The notes: generated from the sequence alone by a model not told the origin. Positions 8,581 to 18,333 are shown, counted from the stretch's first letter. The stretch: DNA of 64,000 bases from Halomonas sp. M4R1S46 (GCF_025725685.1 NZ_CP107008.1:3410001-3474000), one strand, 5' to 3'. Numbers and translations: made by a program.

Positions 8581-10587
8581 CTAGCCGGCGGCCAGCGCCT
8601 GCCGCCGGCTGGCCACCCAGTTGCCGGCGATGGCCAGCGCCATCACCGCGGCGCCTGCCGCCTCGGCGATGAGGCTCGGATAGAAGACGGCGACGATGGC
8701 CGGCAGCAGCACCAGCCGCACCGGCACCGACATCCGCGTGAACAGATAGCCCTCCAGGGCGGCAGCGAAGGCGCCCAGGGCGAGGAAGGCGGTCAGCGCG
8801 CTCCAGACCAGCAGCGGCAGCGGCCCGCCCATGATGATCTCCGGGTTATAGACCATGAACAACGGGATCAGGTAGAGCCCCTTGGCGAACTTCCAGGCCT
8901 GGAAGCCGGTGTCCATGGGCTTGGCCCCTGCGATGGCCGCCCCGGCGAAGCCGGCCAGCGCGATGGGCGGGGTGACGTTGGAGTCCTGGGAGTACCAGAA
9001 CACCACCAGGTGGGCGATCAGCAGCGGCACGCCGAACTCCGCGGTCAGCGCCGGGCCCACCAGCACGATCAGCACGATGTAGCTGGCGGTAACCGGCAGC
9101 CCCATGCCCAGCACCAGGCTGGCCAGCAGCACCATCACCAGCGCCAGCAGCAGGTTGCCGCCGGAGAAGGCCATCATCATCGCCGAGAACTTGAGGCCCA
9201 GGCCGGTCAGGCCCACCACCCCGACGATGATCCCCGCCACGGCACAGGCCATCGACACCGCCACGGCATTGCGTGCCCCGAGCTCGAGGCCCTCGATGAC
9301 CTTGAGTCCACCGTTGCGCACCGCCAGTGCCAGGGCCGGCCCGGTGACCGGCTCGCCGCGCTTCGGGGCGACGAAGAAGAACCACACCGCGAAGCGAGCC
9401 GCCGCCACCGCCAGCATGGTGAGGATGGCGTAGTAGCCCACCCGCATCGGCGACATGTTCATCACCAGCAGCCATACCAGCACCGCCAGCGGCAGCAGGA
9501 AGTGCCAGCCGGCGCCCATGACGTCGCGCATCTGCGGCAGCTCGCTCCGGGCCATGCCCTGCATGCCCTGCTTGAGCGCGATGATGTGCACGAACAGGTA
9601 GACGGTGGAGAAGTACATGATCGCCGGCAGGACGCTGACCTTGACCACGTCGAGGTAGGGCATGCGGGTGTACTCGGCGATCAGGAAGGCGCCGGCCCCC
9701 ATCAGCGGCGGCATGATCTGGCCACCGGTGGACGCGGCCGCCTCGATCCCCCCCGCCTGGTGAGGCTTGTAGCCCAGGCGCTTCATCAGCGGGATGGTGA
9801 AGGCCCCGGTGGTCACCACGTTGGCGATGGCGCTGCCGGAGATCGAGCCCATGCCGGCCGAGGCGATGACCGCGGCCTTGGCCGGCCCGCCGCGTTGCCG
9901 GCCGGTGGCGGCATAGGCCAGGTCGATGAAGAACTTGCCGGCGCCGGTAATCTCCAGGAAGGCGCCGAACAGCACGAAGATGAAGATATAGGTGGCCGCC
10001 ACGCCCATGGGCAGACCGAAGATGCCCTCCTGCCCCAGGTAGAGCTGCCCCACCAGGCGATCCAGGTTGTAGCCGCGGTGCTCGAGGATCCCCGGCAGGA
10101 ACTCGCCGAGCCAGGGCAGCTCGCCCCGGGGCCCGGAGAAGGCGTAGAGGATGGCCAGGATGCCGATGATCGTCATGCCGAGCCCCACCGCCCGCCGGCT
10201 CGCCTCGAGCACGGTGACGGTGGCGATGCAGCCGATCACGATGTCGGTCTGGCTCCAGAAACCCGCGCGGTTGATGATCTCGTCGAGGAACAGCACCAGG
10301 TAGCCGCCGGTGATCACCGCGCCGGCGAAGAACACCAGGTCGATCGCCCCGCCGATCAGGCCCCGTGGGTGCCGAGGGCCAAAGACCGGAAACATCAGGA
10401 AGGCCAGCATCATGATCAGCGCCAGGTGAATGCTGCGCTGGTAGAACAGGCCCAGGGGCTGGATACCGGCGGAATACAGCTGGAACAGCGACAGCGCCAC
10501 GGCCACCAGGCTGATCAGCCACAGCACCCGCCGGGAATGGGGGGCCTGGCTGCCGGGAATGACGGGAGAGGTGCCCGAATCGCTCAT
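8581..10587 (-). CDS. TRAP transporter fused permease (DctQ-DctM fusion, TAXI type)
   Basis: Inner-membrane component of a sodium-driven TRAP transporter, 668 residues. The N-terminal part carries the small DctQ-like helices; the remainder is DctM-like with GAFLEITGAGKFFIDLAYA, the conserved SAGMGSISGSAIANVVTTG, GYKPHQAGGIEAAASTGGQI and MPPLMGAGAFLIAEYT. Fused permeases of this length pair with TAXI-type solute receptors, and one is encoded two genes upstream, with DUF1850 between. The substrate cannot be read from sequence; glutamate and other dicarboxylates are known for relatives. Confidence 0.9.
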   Translation of the reverse strand: MSDSGTSPVIPGSQAPHSRRVLWLISLVAVALSLFQLYSAGIQPLGLFYQRSIHLALIMMLAFLMFPVFGPRHPRGLIGGAIDLVFFAGAVITGGYLVLFLDEIINRAGFWSQTDIVIGCIATVTVLEASRRAVGLGMTIIGILAILYAFSGPRGELPWLGEFLPGILEHRGYNLDRLVGQLYLGQEGIFGLPMGVAATYIFIFVLFGAFLEITGAGKFFIDLAYAATGRQRGGPAKAAVIASAGMGSISGSAIANVVTTGAFTIPLMKRLGYKPHQAGGIEAAASTGGQIMPPLMGAGAFLIAEYTRMPYLDVVKVSVLPAIMYFSTVYLFVHIIALKQGMQGMARSELPQMRDVMGAGWHFLLPLAVLVWLLVMNMSPMRVGYYAILTMLAVAAARFAVWFFFVAPKRGEPVTGPALALAVRNGGLKVIEGLELGARNAVAVSMACAVAGIIVGVVGLTGLGLKFSAMMMAFSGGNLLLALVMVLLASLVLGMGLPVTASYIVLIVLVGPALTAEFGVPLLIAHLVVFWYSQDSNVTPPIALAGFAGAAIAGAKPMDTGFQAWKFAKGLYLIPLFMVYNPEIIMGGPLPLLVWSALTAFLALGAFAAALEGYLFTRMSVPVRLVLLPAIVAVFYPSLIAEAAGAAVMALAIAGNWVASRRQALAAG

Positions 10588-10631
10588 AGCGTCTCACTCG
10601 CTTGGTTGGGGCCCGCCCGTGGCGGACCGCG

Positions 10632-11210
10632 TCAGGGAAGGGTGGGCTCCAGGGAGAGGGTCACGCGCTGGTGGGCGGCCCGCTCGCTGAGGCTGATCAC
10701 CACCGGGTCGTCGCCGGGGCGACGCGGCCCGCAGCCGTGGTCCGCCGCCCGGGCCAGCAGGGTGGCAAGGCTCGGCTCGCCGTGGCGCACCAGGCGATGA
10801 TCGACGCGCCTGGCGCCCACCCGCAGGCGGTAGCGATCGCCGGGCACCGGCTCGTCGATCTCCTCGATCCAGTAGCCCCCTTCCCCATCGGAGACTTGGC
10901 GACCACGCCCCGGAATGTGATCCAGGCCGGCGGCGAAGTCCGGCAGGTGGCTGCGCTCGAGCACCATGTGCCCGCCCCGATTGCGATAGCAGTCGTGGAC
11001 GGGAAAGCCCTCCACGGAGTGGTTCCAGGCCAGGCACCAGCCGGCCCCTTCCGGCATCGGCAGCCGTACCAGGGCCTGGCCCTGGGCATCGCGGACCCAC
11101 AGTTCGTAGGCCGGGCACCCGGCGTCGGCCAGGGCCGGCGAGGCTAGCCCCAGTATCAGCCACAGCAAGGGGGCGGGCCAGACGGCCCGCCCCTTGATGA
11201 TCAGCGCCAC
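10632..11210 (-). CDS. DUF1850 protein, TAXI TRAP transporter accessory
   Basis: A 192-residue protein with an N-terminal signal sequence (hydrophobic LLWLILGLASPALA) and the DUF1850 pattern: W-N-HSVEGFPVHDCYR, a methionine-leucine-glutamate strand and GDRYRLRVG. DUF1850 genes typically lie between TAXI solute receptors and fused TRAP permeases, exactly as here (12 nt after the receptor, 44 nt before the permease). Function unproven; probably a periplasmic helper of the transporter. Confidence 0.8.
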   Translation of the reverse strand: MALIIKGRAVWPAPLLWLILGLASPALADAGCPAYELWVRDAQGQALVRLPMPEGAGWCLAWNHSVEGFPVHDCYRNRGGHMVLERSHLPDFAAGLDHIPGRGRQVSDGEGGYWIEEIDEPVPGDRYRLRVGARRVDHRLVRHGEPSLATLLARAADHGCGPRRPGDDPVVISLSERAAHQRVTLSLEPTLP

Positions 11211-11222
11211 GTCGACGCCCCC

Positions 11223-12185
11223 TCAGGGACGCTGATGATCGGCGATCTCGGCGCCCACCTCCTCGTAGTAGCGCAGCGCGCCGGGATGGAAGGCGACGGG
11301 CGTGGACTCGACGCTGAACTCGACGGTGGTGTCGTTGGCCGCCGGGTGGATGGCGATCAGCTGGTCGGTCTGCTCGAACAGCGTCTTGGTGATCTGGTAG
11401 GCCAGCTCCTCGTCCATCTCGCTGCTCACCGCCAGCACGTTGGGCACGCCGATGGTCTGCACCGCGTCCTCCATGCCCTCGTAGAGCCCGGCCTTGAGCT
11501 GGTAGGCGGCGAACACCGGCTCCTCACCCTTGGCGTTGGCCACTTCCTCGTCGGTCAGGCCGATCAGGCGGATATCGCGGGTGGTGGCCAGGTTGAGGAT
11601 CGAGCTGGTGGGCGGCCCGACGCTCCAGAAGCCGGCGTCGATATCGCCGTCGCGGATGGCATCGGCGGTCTCGTTGAAGTTGAGGCGGCGCGCATCGATG
11701 TCGTCATAGGTGATGCCGTTGGACTCGAGCACCGCCCGGGCATTGAGCTCGGTGCCGCTGCCCGGCGCCCCCACCGAGACCGTCTTGCCCTCGAGGTCGG
11801 ACAGCGACTCGATCCCGGAATCCGCCAGGGTGACGATCTGCACGGCGTTGGGGTAGATCGACGCCAGGGCCCGGATGTTCTCCAGCTGGCGGCCCTCGAA
11901 GTCGCCGGTGCCGTTGTAGGCCTGGTAGACGGTATCGGCCAGGGCCAGCGCCAGGTCGGAGTCGCCGCGCCAGACCAGCCCCATGTTCTCCACCGAGGCG
12001 CCGGTGACCTCGGCCACGGCGTCGTAGCCCTCGACATGCTCGTTGATCAGCTCGGCCAGGCCACCGCCATAGGGGTAGTAGGTGCCGCCGGTGCCGCCGG
12101 TGGCGATGGATAGCTGCTGCTGGGCCAGGGCCGCGGGGGCCGCCACCAGCAGCGAGGCCGCCAGGGCATACTTGAGTGCTCGCAT
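11223..12185 (-). CDS. TAXI family TRAP transporter solute-binding protein
   Basis: Periplasmic receptor of 320 residues. A signal peptide (MRALKYALAASLLVAAPAA) precedes the diagnostic TAXI motif SIATGGTGGTYYPYGGGLAE, then VTGASVENMGLVWRGDSDLA and VGAPGSGTELNAR. GGAGG lies 7 nt before the chosen ATG; the longer open frame has no ribosome site. It is the first gene of a three-gene transporter operon with DUF1850 and the fused permease. The ligand is unknown. Confidence 0.93.
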   Translation of the reverse strand: MRALKYALAASLLVAAPAALAQQQLSIATGGTGGTYYPYGGGLAELINEHVEGYDAVAEVTGASVENMGLVWRGDSDLALALADTVYQAYNGTGDFEGRQLENIRALASIYPNAVQIVTLADSGIESLSDLEGKTVSVGAPGSGTELNARAVLESNGITYDDIDARRLNFNETADAIRDGDIDAGFWSVGPPTSSILNLATTRDIRLIGLTDEEVANAKGEEPVFAAYQLKAGLYEGMEDAVQTIGVPNVLAVSSEMDEELAYQITKTLFEQTDQLIAIHPAANDTTVEFSVESTPVAFHPGALRYYEEVGAEIADHQRP

Positions 12186-12468
12186 GAAGGATCCTCCGTC
12201 GCGAATCGATATAACGTTGTCCTTGTTGTAGGCGAGGCTTTCGCTCACCGCCAGGAAAGACGCTAGCAGCCCCCTGACGTCGGGGCCAGGTAATATTTCT
12301 ACGTTCCCTAATACTTTCGGCAAAACCCGAACCATCCCGGCTCGTGCGGCGAGCCGCGGGAGCGAGTCTCCACCGAAGGATTGGACATATACTGGGTCCA
12401 GCCTGGACCTTCGAGGACATGATCTGAATTGACGCCCAACCAACGGCTATCACAGCGACGCAGGGGCC

Positions 12469-14190
12469 ATGCCGCACGACACGACACTCATCACGACGTT
12501 GGCCGCAGGCTTGGGTCTCGCCCTGGTGCTCGGCATCCTCGCCGAAAAATTGAAGCTTCCCGCTCTGCTGGGTTATCTCGTGGCGGGCATCGCCATCGGG
12601 CCGGCCACGCCGGGCTACGTGGCCGACATGGGCACCGCGAGTCAGCTGGCCGAGCTGGGCATCATGCTGCTGATGTTCGGCGTGGGCCTGCGCTTCTCCC
12701 TGGATAATCTGCTCTCGGTCAAGCATGTGGCGCTGCCTGGCGCCATTGCCCAGATGACGGTGGCGACGCTCCTGGGCATGGCCCTCGCGGGGGCCTGGGG
12801 CTGGGGGCTCGGTAGTAGCCTGGTGTTCGGCCTCTCGCTGTCGGTGGCCAGCACGGTGGTGCTGTTCAAGGCGCTGGAAGCCCGCGGGATCCTCGCGTCG
12901 ATGAATGGCCACATCGCGGTCGGCTGGCTGGTCGTGGAAGACCTGGCCATGGTGGTGGTGCTGGTGCTGCTCCCCCCCTTGGCCGGGATGCTCGGCGGTA
13001 CCGAGACAGACGGTTCCCTCCAGTCTCCCCTCTGGCGGGCCCTGGGCCTGACGTTCCTGCAGGTCGGCGCCTTCGTGGCCTTGATGCTGGTCGTGGGACG
13101 CCGCGTCATGCCCTGGGTACTGTGGCTGGTGGCCCGGACAGGCTCCCGGGAGCTGTTCACGCTCGCCGTCATTGCGGCGGCGATCACCATCGCGTTCGGT
13201 GCCGCCGAACTCTTTGGCGTGTCCTTCGCGCTCGGCGCCTTCTTCGCCGGCATGGTCATGCGGGAATCGACGTTCAGCCACCGGGCGGCGGAAGAATCCC
13301 TGCCGCTGCGTGACGCCTTCGCGGTGCTGTTCTTCGTCTCCGTGGGCATGCTGTTCGAGCCTGGCGTGCTGATCGACAGCCCGCTTCGCGTGATCGGCGT
13401 CGTGGCCATCATCATCGTCGGCAAGTCCGTCGCCGCCGCCTTGCTGGTCATCGCCTTTCACTATCCACTCAGCACGGCCTTCACCGTGGCCGCGAGCCTC
13501 GCCCAGATCGGGGAATTTTCCTTCATCCTGGCCGGTCTCGGCATGTCACTGGGCCTGCTAACCGCCGAAGGACAGAGCCTGATCCTGGCCGGCGCCTTGA
13601 TTTCGATCGCGCTCAATCCCATGATTTTCGGCCTGATCGAGCCGCTGCGTAACAAGGTGCTGGAAAATTCCCGCCTGGCCCGTCAACTGGATCAACGCCA
13701 GGACCCCTTCGCCGAGCTCCCCCTGTCGACCGAAGAGCGCTACCTCGAGGGACAAGTGGTCCTGGTCGGTTATGGTCGCGTCGGACGACAGATCGGTGAC
13801 GCGCTTGGCAGACAGGGTATCCCGTTCGTCGTGGTCGAACAGAACCGGGAACTGGTGGAATCGCTGCGCCAGCAGGATATCGCGGCCGTCTCGGGAAACG
13901 CCGCCGAGCCCGCCGTGCTGATACAGGCGCACATCGCCCGTGCTGCCATGCTGGTCGTCGCCATTTCCGATACCCTCGACGTGCATCAGATGACCGGGAC
14001 GGCGAGAACGCTGAATCCCGACATCGAAGTGGCGGTGCGCGCCCAGAGCGAGGACGACGCCAGGCTGCTGGCCAGGGAAGCCATCGATTGTATCTTCTGC
14101 GGCGAGGATGAGCTGGCGAAGGGGATGGCCAACCATGTCCTGAAGCGCGTTGCGCCACCGGGCGCCCCCCGGGATTCGCCTCGAATGTGA
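12469..14190 (+). CDS. CPA2-family cation:proton antiporter with RCK_N domain (YbaL/Kef type)
   Basis: A 573-residue potassium (or sodium):proton antiporter. The membrane part (residues 1 to about 390) has the CPA2 features KLPALLGYLVAGIAIGP, LAELGIMLLMFGVGLRFSL and VGWLVVEDLAMVVVLV with its ion-binding Glu-Asp. A TrkA/RCK_N Rossmann domain follows (about 420-560) with VVLVGYGRVGRQIGDAL for NAD(H) or nucleotide control. The length and lack of an RCK_C domain match YbaL better than KefB or KefC. It stands alone, divergent from the TAXI operon. Potassium efflux in osmotic or electrophile stress is the likely role. Confidence 0.88.
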   Translation: MPHDTTLITTLAAGLGLALVLGILAEKLKLPALLGYLVAGIAIGPATPGYVADMGTASQLAELGIMLLMFGVGLRFSLDNLLSVKHVALPGAIAQMTVATLLGMALAGAWGWGLGSSLVFGLSLSVASTVVLFKALEARGILASMNGHIAVGWLVVEDLAMVVVLVLLPPLAGMLGGTETDGSLQSPLWRALGLTFLQVGAFVALMLVVGRRVMPWVLWLVARTGSRELFTLAVIAAAITIAFGAAELFGVSFALGAFFAGMVMRESTFSHRAAEESLPLRDAFAVLFFVSVGMLFEPGVLIDSPLRVIGVVAIIIVGKSVAAALLVIAFHYPLSTAFTVAASLAQIGEFSFILAGLGMSLGLLTAEGQSLILAGALISIALNPMIFGLIEPLRNKVLENSRLARQLDQRQDPFAELPLSTEERYLEGQVVLVGYGRVGRQIGDALGRQGIPFVVVEQNRELVESLRQQDIAAVSGNAAEPAVLIQAHIARAAMLVVAISDTLDVHQMTGTARTLNPDIEVAVRAQSEDDARLLAREAIDCIFCGEDELAKGMANHVLKRVAPPGAPRDSPRM

Positions 14191-14311
14191 CCTCGCGCCC
14201 CCTGCCCGTCCCGGGGTGCCTCGCCGGCCATGTCACCACCGCCGGAAGCGGCTCCCCTGGCGGCACGCATGCCGCTACTTGACGCGAAAAGGCCGCCGGC
14301 GGCGAGAAACC

Positions 14312-15508
14312 TCAGTCCTCGACCTGCTCTTTCACCTTCTCGACGATATGCGCCCCGATGGGGATCGCCGAGGTGGCCGCCGGCGACGGGGCGTTGCCCA
14401 CGTTCACCGTGCGCGGGGTGTTCACGAACAGGAAGTCGTCCACCAGCCTGCCGTCGCGGGAGACCGCCTGGGCGCGGACCCCGGCGGGATAGTCGCCCAG
14501 GTCGTCGAGGCTCAGGCTCGGGCAGTACTTGCGCACCAGCTCCAGATAGCCCCGCTTGTGCAGCGAGTTCTTCATCTCGGCGAGGCCGGGGCGCAGGTTG
14601 CGACCCAGCACCCTGAGGATGCCGGGGTCGGTGAGCATCTGCGCCAGGTCGCGGGGCGAGACGTCGCGCTTGCGATAGCCCTCGCGCTTGAAGGCCAGCA
14701 CGGCATTGGGGCCGACGGTGACGGAGCCGTCGATCATCCGCGTCAGGTGCACGCCGAGGAACGGCATGGCGGGATCCGGGATCGGGTAGATCAGGTGGTT
14801 GACGATATCGTTGTGCCGCTCGGGCAGCCGGTAGTACTCGCCGCGGAACGGGCAGATGGTGAAGCCGGGATCCTGGCCCAGCATGCGCACTACCCGGTCG
14901 GCCATCAGTCCCGAGCAGGTCACCAGGTAACGACCGGTGAACTCGCCGGCACCGGTGGTCACCACCACCTCCCGGCGACGCTCCTCCAGGGCGGTGACCT
15001 CGGTCCCGTAGCGGATCTCGCCGCCCATCCGCTCGAACTCGGCGGCCATGGCCCGGGTCACGGCGGCAAAGTCGACGATGCCGCTGGAGGGCACGAAGAT
15101 GCCGCCGATGCCCGTGATATTGGGTTCTCGCTCGGCGAGCGCCTCGGCTTCCAGCCATTCCCGCTCCAGGCCGTTGGCGGCGGTGCGCTCCCACAGCGCC
15201 TTCATGCGCTGCATCTCCAGGTCATTGGTGGCCACCAGCAGCTTGCCGCAGATGTCGTAGGCGATGTCGTGGGCGTCGCAGAACTCCCGGATGGCGCGGT
15301 TGCCGGCCAGGCAGAAGCGGGCCTTGAGGCTGCCCGGCGTGTAGTAGACGCCGGCATGGATCACGCCACTGTTGTGACCAGTCTGGTGGCGAGCCGCGCC
15401 TGCCTCCTTCTCCACCACCAGCATGCGGCGATCCGGGTAGGCGTGCTTGAGCTGCATGGCGGTGGACATGCCCAGGATGCCGCCGCCGATGATGATGAAA
15501 TCGTACAT
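14312..15508 (-). CDS. lhgO: L-2-hydroxyglutarate oxidase
   Basis: FAD enzyme oxidising L-2-hydroxyglutarate to 2-oxoglutarate, passing electrons to the quinone pool. The 398-residue protein starts MYDFIIIGGGILGMSTAMQL (FAD-binding), then VVEKEAGAARHQTGHNSGVI and HAGVYYTPGSLKARFC, all typical of LhgO/YgaF. The ATG was chosen for the GAGGA 4 nt upstream. glaH lies 87 nt upstream on the same strand and makes its substrate, so the pair completes glutarate use from lysine catabolism. Confidence 0.93.
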   Translation of the reverse strand: MYDFIIIGGGILGMSTAMQLKHAYPDRRMLVVEKEAGAARHQTGHNSGVIHAGVYYTPGSLKARFCLAGNRAIREFCDAHDIAYDICGKLLVATNDLEMQRMKALWERTAANGLEREWLEAEALAEREPNITGIGGIFVPSSGIVDFAAVTRAMAAEFERMGGEIRYGTEVTALEERRREVVVTTGAGEFTGRYLVTCSGLMADRVVRMLGQDPGFTICPFRGEYYRLPERHNDIVNHLIYPIPDPAMPFLGVHLTRMIDGSVTVGPNAVLAFKREGYRKRDVSPRDLAQMLTDPGILRVLGRNLRPGLAEMKNSLHKRGYLELVRKYCPSLSLDDLGDYPAGVRAQAVSRDGRLVDDFLFVNTPRTVNVGNAPSPAATSAIPIGAHIVEKVKEQVED

Positions 15509-15595
15509 GCCGTCCTCGTTGTTCTGATGCGACGGCCACGCCGGTGGTGACGGCGTGGCTTCGTCAGGGTAACCCATCGGTCGGGGCGTTGCGCC

Positions 15596-16576
15596 TCACA
15601 GCCGACGCGCTTCGCGCAGCGTCCTGGCGTGGGTGAAGTAGCCACGCTGGCGCATCAGCTCCCGGCGCAGGTCCGGGTGCGGCGTGAAGCGATCCCGGCC
15701 ATGCAGCCAGAAGTGGTTGTTGATCAACAGGAAGCTGCCCACCGGGTTGGGCACCGAGAGGATCGCCGGGCTCCCCTCCAGGGACTCGGAGAGATCGCAC
15801 AGCCAGTTGCCCTCCTCGAAGTCCCGAGGCTGCACGAACTGATCGATGTAGGACATGATCGGCCGCCCCTCGGCGTCGACATCGAACACCGGGTGGAAGA
15901 CATCCCGCGCGACGTTCTTGCTGGGCGGCGCGGTCCAGCGCATCTCGCGACGCGCCAGCGGATGGCGGTGGAAACGCGCCAGGTCCTCCCAGTCGTCCAG
16001 GTGCAACAGCAGCGAGTCGCCGCCCTGCATGTGCTGCTCGTCGATCTTCATCATCAGCACGTAGTCGGTGTTCTGCTCGACGAAGGTGCCGTCGTTGTGC
16101 AGTTCCATCACCCGATGCGGCTGGCGCAGGTAGCTGTCCGACGCGTCGACGTTCTTGACCACGAAGCGCGCATAGTACTGGCCGCTCATGGCGTCGAAGT
16201 TGGAACGCCCCATGAGGTGGGCCACGGCGGTGGCGAACTTGACCATCTCGTCGGCCTGCTCGACGTCATCGAGGCCCTCGGGCGTGACCTGCAGGCCCCC
16301 CGTCTGCCGATCCACCAGGGTGTTGATCAGCACCGGCTGCAGGGTATTGCCGCACAGGTCGTCGAGGATCCTGGCCACCCGGAAGCGCAGCATGGACTTG
16401 TACTCCAGGGCCTGGACGGGCCAGTCGACCACAGCGGCCAGGAAGGCCTCGACCACTTCACGGGAGACGGTCAGCTGCAGCAGCCGCGGGGACTGGGGGG
16501 ACGGCGCCAGGGTGAAGCCCTGGAGGTCGGCGGGCAGCGGCATGGCGGTGTCGGGAAGGCGAGTCAGCGCGGTCAT
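15596..16576 (-). CDS. glaH: glutarate 2-hydroxylase (CsiD/GlaH)
   Basis: Iron(II)/2-oxoglutarate dioxygenase that hydroxylates glutarate to L-2-hydroxyglutarate. The 326-residue protein contains the facial-triad segment VMELHNDGTFVEQ (His-X-Asp) and the distal LLINNHFWLHGRD with its third His and the 2-oxoglutarate-binding Arg. The start at 16576 has a GGAGAC site; an ATG 12 codons earlier adds an arginine-rich stretch that does not look native. Downstream lhgO oxidises the product. An AT-rich promoter region with a perfect palindrome precedes it. Confidence 0.92.
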   Translation of the reverse strand: MTALTRLPDTAMPLPADLQGFTLAPSPQSPRLLQLTVSREVVEAFLAAVVDWPVQALEYKSMLRFRVARILDDLCGNTLQPVLINTLVDRQTGGLQVTPEGLDDVEQADEMVKFATAVAHLMGRSNFDAMSGQYYARFVVKNVDASDSYLRQPHRVMELHNDGTFVEQNTDYVLMMKIDEQHMQGGDSLLLHLDDWEDLARFHRHPLARREMRWTAPPSKNVARDVFHPVFDVDAEGRPIMSYIDQFVQPRDFEEGNWLCDLSESLEGSPAILSVPNPVGSFLLINNHFWLHGRDRFTPHPDLRRELMRQRGYFTHARTLREARRL

Positions 16577-16612
16577 CGGGGGTCTCCATGGTCTCGAGCA
16601 TCGATCCCTCAT

Positions 16613-16628
16613 AAAATATCTATATTTT
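16613..16628. promoter_or_regulatory. AT-rich palindrome in the glaH promoter
   Basis: AAAATATCTATATTTT is a perfect inverted repeat in an otherwise very GC-rich region, 37 nt upstream of the glaH start. Read towards glaH, a TTGATG / TATTTT pair with a 17-nt spacer overlaps it, so the palindrome would cover the -10 region. It may bind a repressor such as a CsiR/GlaR-type GntR protein; no such gene is in the window. Confidence 0.4.
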
Positions 16629-16676
16629 TAAAAAACATCAACACAATGGCGTAACCCAACAGGCGGGAGCCAACGA

Positions 16677-16706
16677 AACGAGGCCCGGCATTGGCCGGGC
16701 CTCGTT
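16677..16706. terminator. hairpin upstream of glaH
   Basis: AACGAGGCCCGG and CCGGGCCTCGTT form a perfect 12-bp stem with a 6-nt loop. It lies about 200 nt beyond the end of the formaldehyde dehydrogenase gene and before the glaH promoter, so it probably insulates the two units. There is no long U-tract. Confidence 0.55.
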
Positions 16707-16855
16707 GGTTGGCGTGAGAGTGTTCTCGCCAATGGCTCAGAGCCTGTGGCCGGGCCCCGTCTCTGAGAGATGCTGCCGAGGCACCGGCACCGCCGTCGCC
16801 ACCGGCTCCCGGAGCAGCGAGCGATAGAGGCTGATCGAGATCAACAGAATGAACA

Positions 16856-16883
16856 CGGCCTCGCTCATTACTGAGCGAGGCCG
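16856..16883 (-). terminator. hairpin downstream of fdhA
   Basis: CGGCCTCGCTCA and TGAGCGAGGCCG form a perfect 12-bp stem with a TTAC loop, 17 nt after the fdhA stop codon. The position makes it the first terminator of fdhA. Confidence 0.65.
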
Positions 16884-16900
16884 TTCGATTCAAGGCTCAA

Positions 16901-18094
16901 TCAAGCCGCCACGCTGCCGTGGGGGTCCATGACGAATTTCTTGGCCGCGCCGCCATCGAAGTCGGCATAGCCCTGCGGCGCCTCGTCCAGGGTGATCATC
17001 TGGACGTTGACCGCATCGGCGATCTTGACCTTGTCGAACAGGATCGCCTGCATCAGCGGCCGATGGTACTGCATCACCGGGCATTGACCGGTATGCAAGG
17101 AATGCGACTTGGCCCAGCCGAGGCCGAAGCGCATGCTCAGCGCACCGTGCTTGGCCGCCTCGTCGGCCGCGCCCGGGTCCTCGGTCACGTACAGCCCCGG
17201 GATGCCGATCTGGCCGCCGGCGCGGGTCAGCGACATGGCCGAGTTCAACACGGTGGCCGGCGCCTCCTTGCCGTGGTTGTGGCCGCAGGCGTGGGCCTCG
17301 AAGCCGACGCAGTCGACGAAGGCATCGACCTCGCGCTCGCCGAGGATCGCCTCGATCTTGTCGGCCATGTCGCCGTCCTGGGTCAGGTCGAGGGTCTCGC
17401 AGCCGAAGCTGCGGGCCTGGGCCAGGCGCTCCTCGATCATGTCGCCGACGATCACGCAGGCGGCGCCCAGCAGCTGGGCGGAGACCGCGGCGGCCAGGCC
17501 CACCGGGCCGGCGCCGGCGATGTAGACGGTGGAGCCCGGGCCGACGCCGGCGGTCACGCAGCCGTGGAAGCCGGTGGGGAAGATATCGGACAGCAGGGTC
17601 AGGTCCTTGATCTTCTCCATCGCCTGGTCGGCATCCGGGAACTTCAGCAGGTTGAAGTCGGCATAGGGGACCATGACGTACTCGGTCTGGCCACCGACCC
17701 AGCCGCCCATGTCGACGTAGCCGTAGGCGGCGCCGGGACGCGCCGGGTTGACGTTGAGGCAGATGCCGGTCTGGCCGGCCTTGCAGTTGCGGCAGCGGCC
17801 GCAGGCGATGTTGAACGGCACCGAGACCAGGTCGCCCGGGCGGATGAATTCGACGTCGCGGCCGGCTTCGATGACCACGCCGGTGATCTCGTGACCCAGC
17901 ACCAGGCCGGGGGGCGCGGTGGTGCGGCCACGCACCATGTGCTGGTCGCTGCCACAGATGTTGGTGGTGACCACCTTGAGGATCACGCCGTGCTGGCACT
18001 TGCGGTTGCCGAGGGCGAGTTCCGGATAGGCGATGGATTCGACGGCGACCTCTCCCGGGCCCTTGTAGACGACGCCGCGGTTGGCTGTGCTCAT
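16901..18094 (-). CDS. fdhA: glutathione-independent formaldehyde dehydrogenase
   Basis: Zinc- and NAD-dependent enzyme oxidising formaldehyde to formate without glutathione, as in Pseudomonas putida. The 397-residue protein has catalytic-zinc NICGSDQHMVRGR, HEITGVVIEAG, the structural-zinc cluster CGRCRNCKAGQTGIC and the Rossmann GAGPVGLAAAV. AGGAGG lies 5 nt before the ATG. It is a single-gene unit with a terminator after it. Likely sources of formaldehyde, such as glycine betaine or sarcosine demethylation, are not encoded in the window. Confidence 0.93.
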   Translation of the reverse strand: MSTANRGVVYKGPGEVAVESIAYPELALGNRKCQHGVILKVVTTNICGSDQHMVRGRTTAPPGLVLGHEITGVVIEAGRDVEFIRPGDLVSVPFNIACGRCRNCKAGQTGICLNVNPARPGAAYGYVDMGGWVGGQTEYVMVPYADFNLLKFPDADQAMEKIKDLTLLSDIFPTGFHGCVTAGVGPGSTVYIAGAGPVGLAAAVSAQLLGAACVIVGDMIEERLAQARSFGCETLDLTQDGDMADKIEAILGEREVDAFVDCVGFEAHACGHNHGKEAPATVLNSAMSLTRAGGQIGIPGLYVTEDPGAADEAAKHGALSMRFGLGWAKSHSLHTGQCPVMQYHRPLMQAILFDKVKIADAVNVQMITLDEAPQGYADFDGGAAKKFVMDPHGSVAA

Positions 18095-18333
18095 GATTGC
18101 CTCCTGTTGTCTGGCCGGGACATCGAGGCGTACGACTCCGGAAGCCCCAGGAGGCTTGGCCGGGTGACATTGCCGATCGCCAAGGATGTCATTGCGCCAA
18201 TTATTTATTGTAGGCAATGGTCGAATCTGAGCGGGTCAATCAGCGAGACATATCGATTTTTCTTCCGGGCTGTTGATGACGTAATGTCATGAACCCGAGC
18301 GCCCGATGCTGGCGGGGGCGGCACTCCGGCAAC

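Noticed and set aside
16737..16868. A 43-codon minus-strand frame (MSEAVFILLISISLYRSLLR and on) with one hydrophobic segment
   Set aside because: Its ATG lies inside the fdhA terminator hairpin, it has no ribosome site and no recognisable relatives; more likely chance or a relic.
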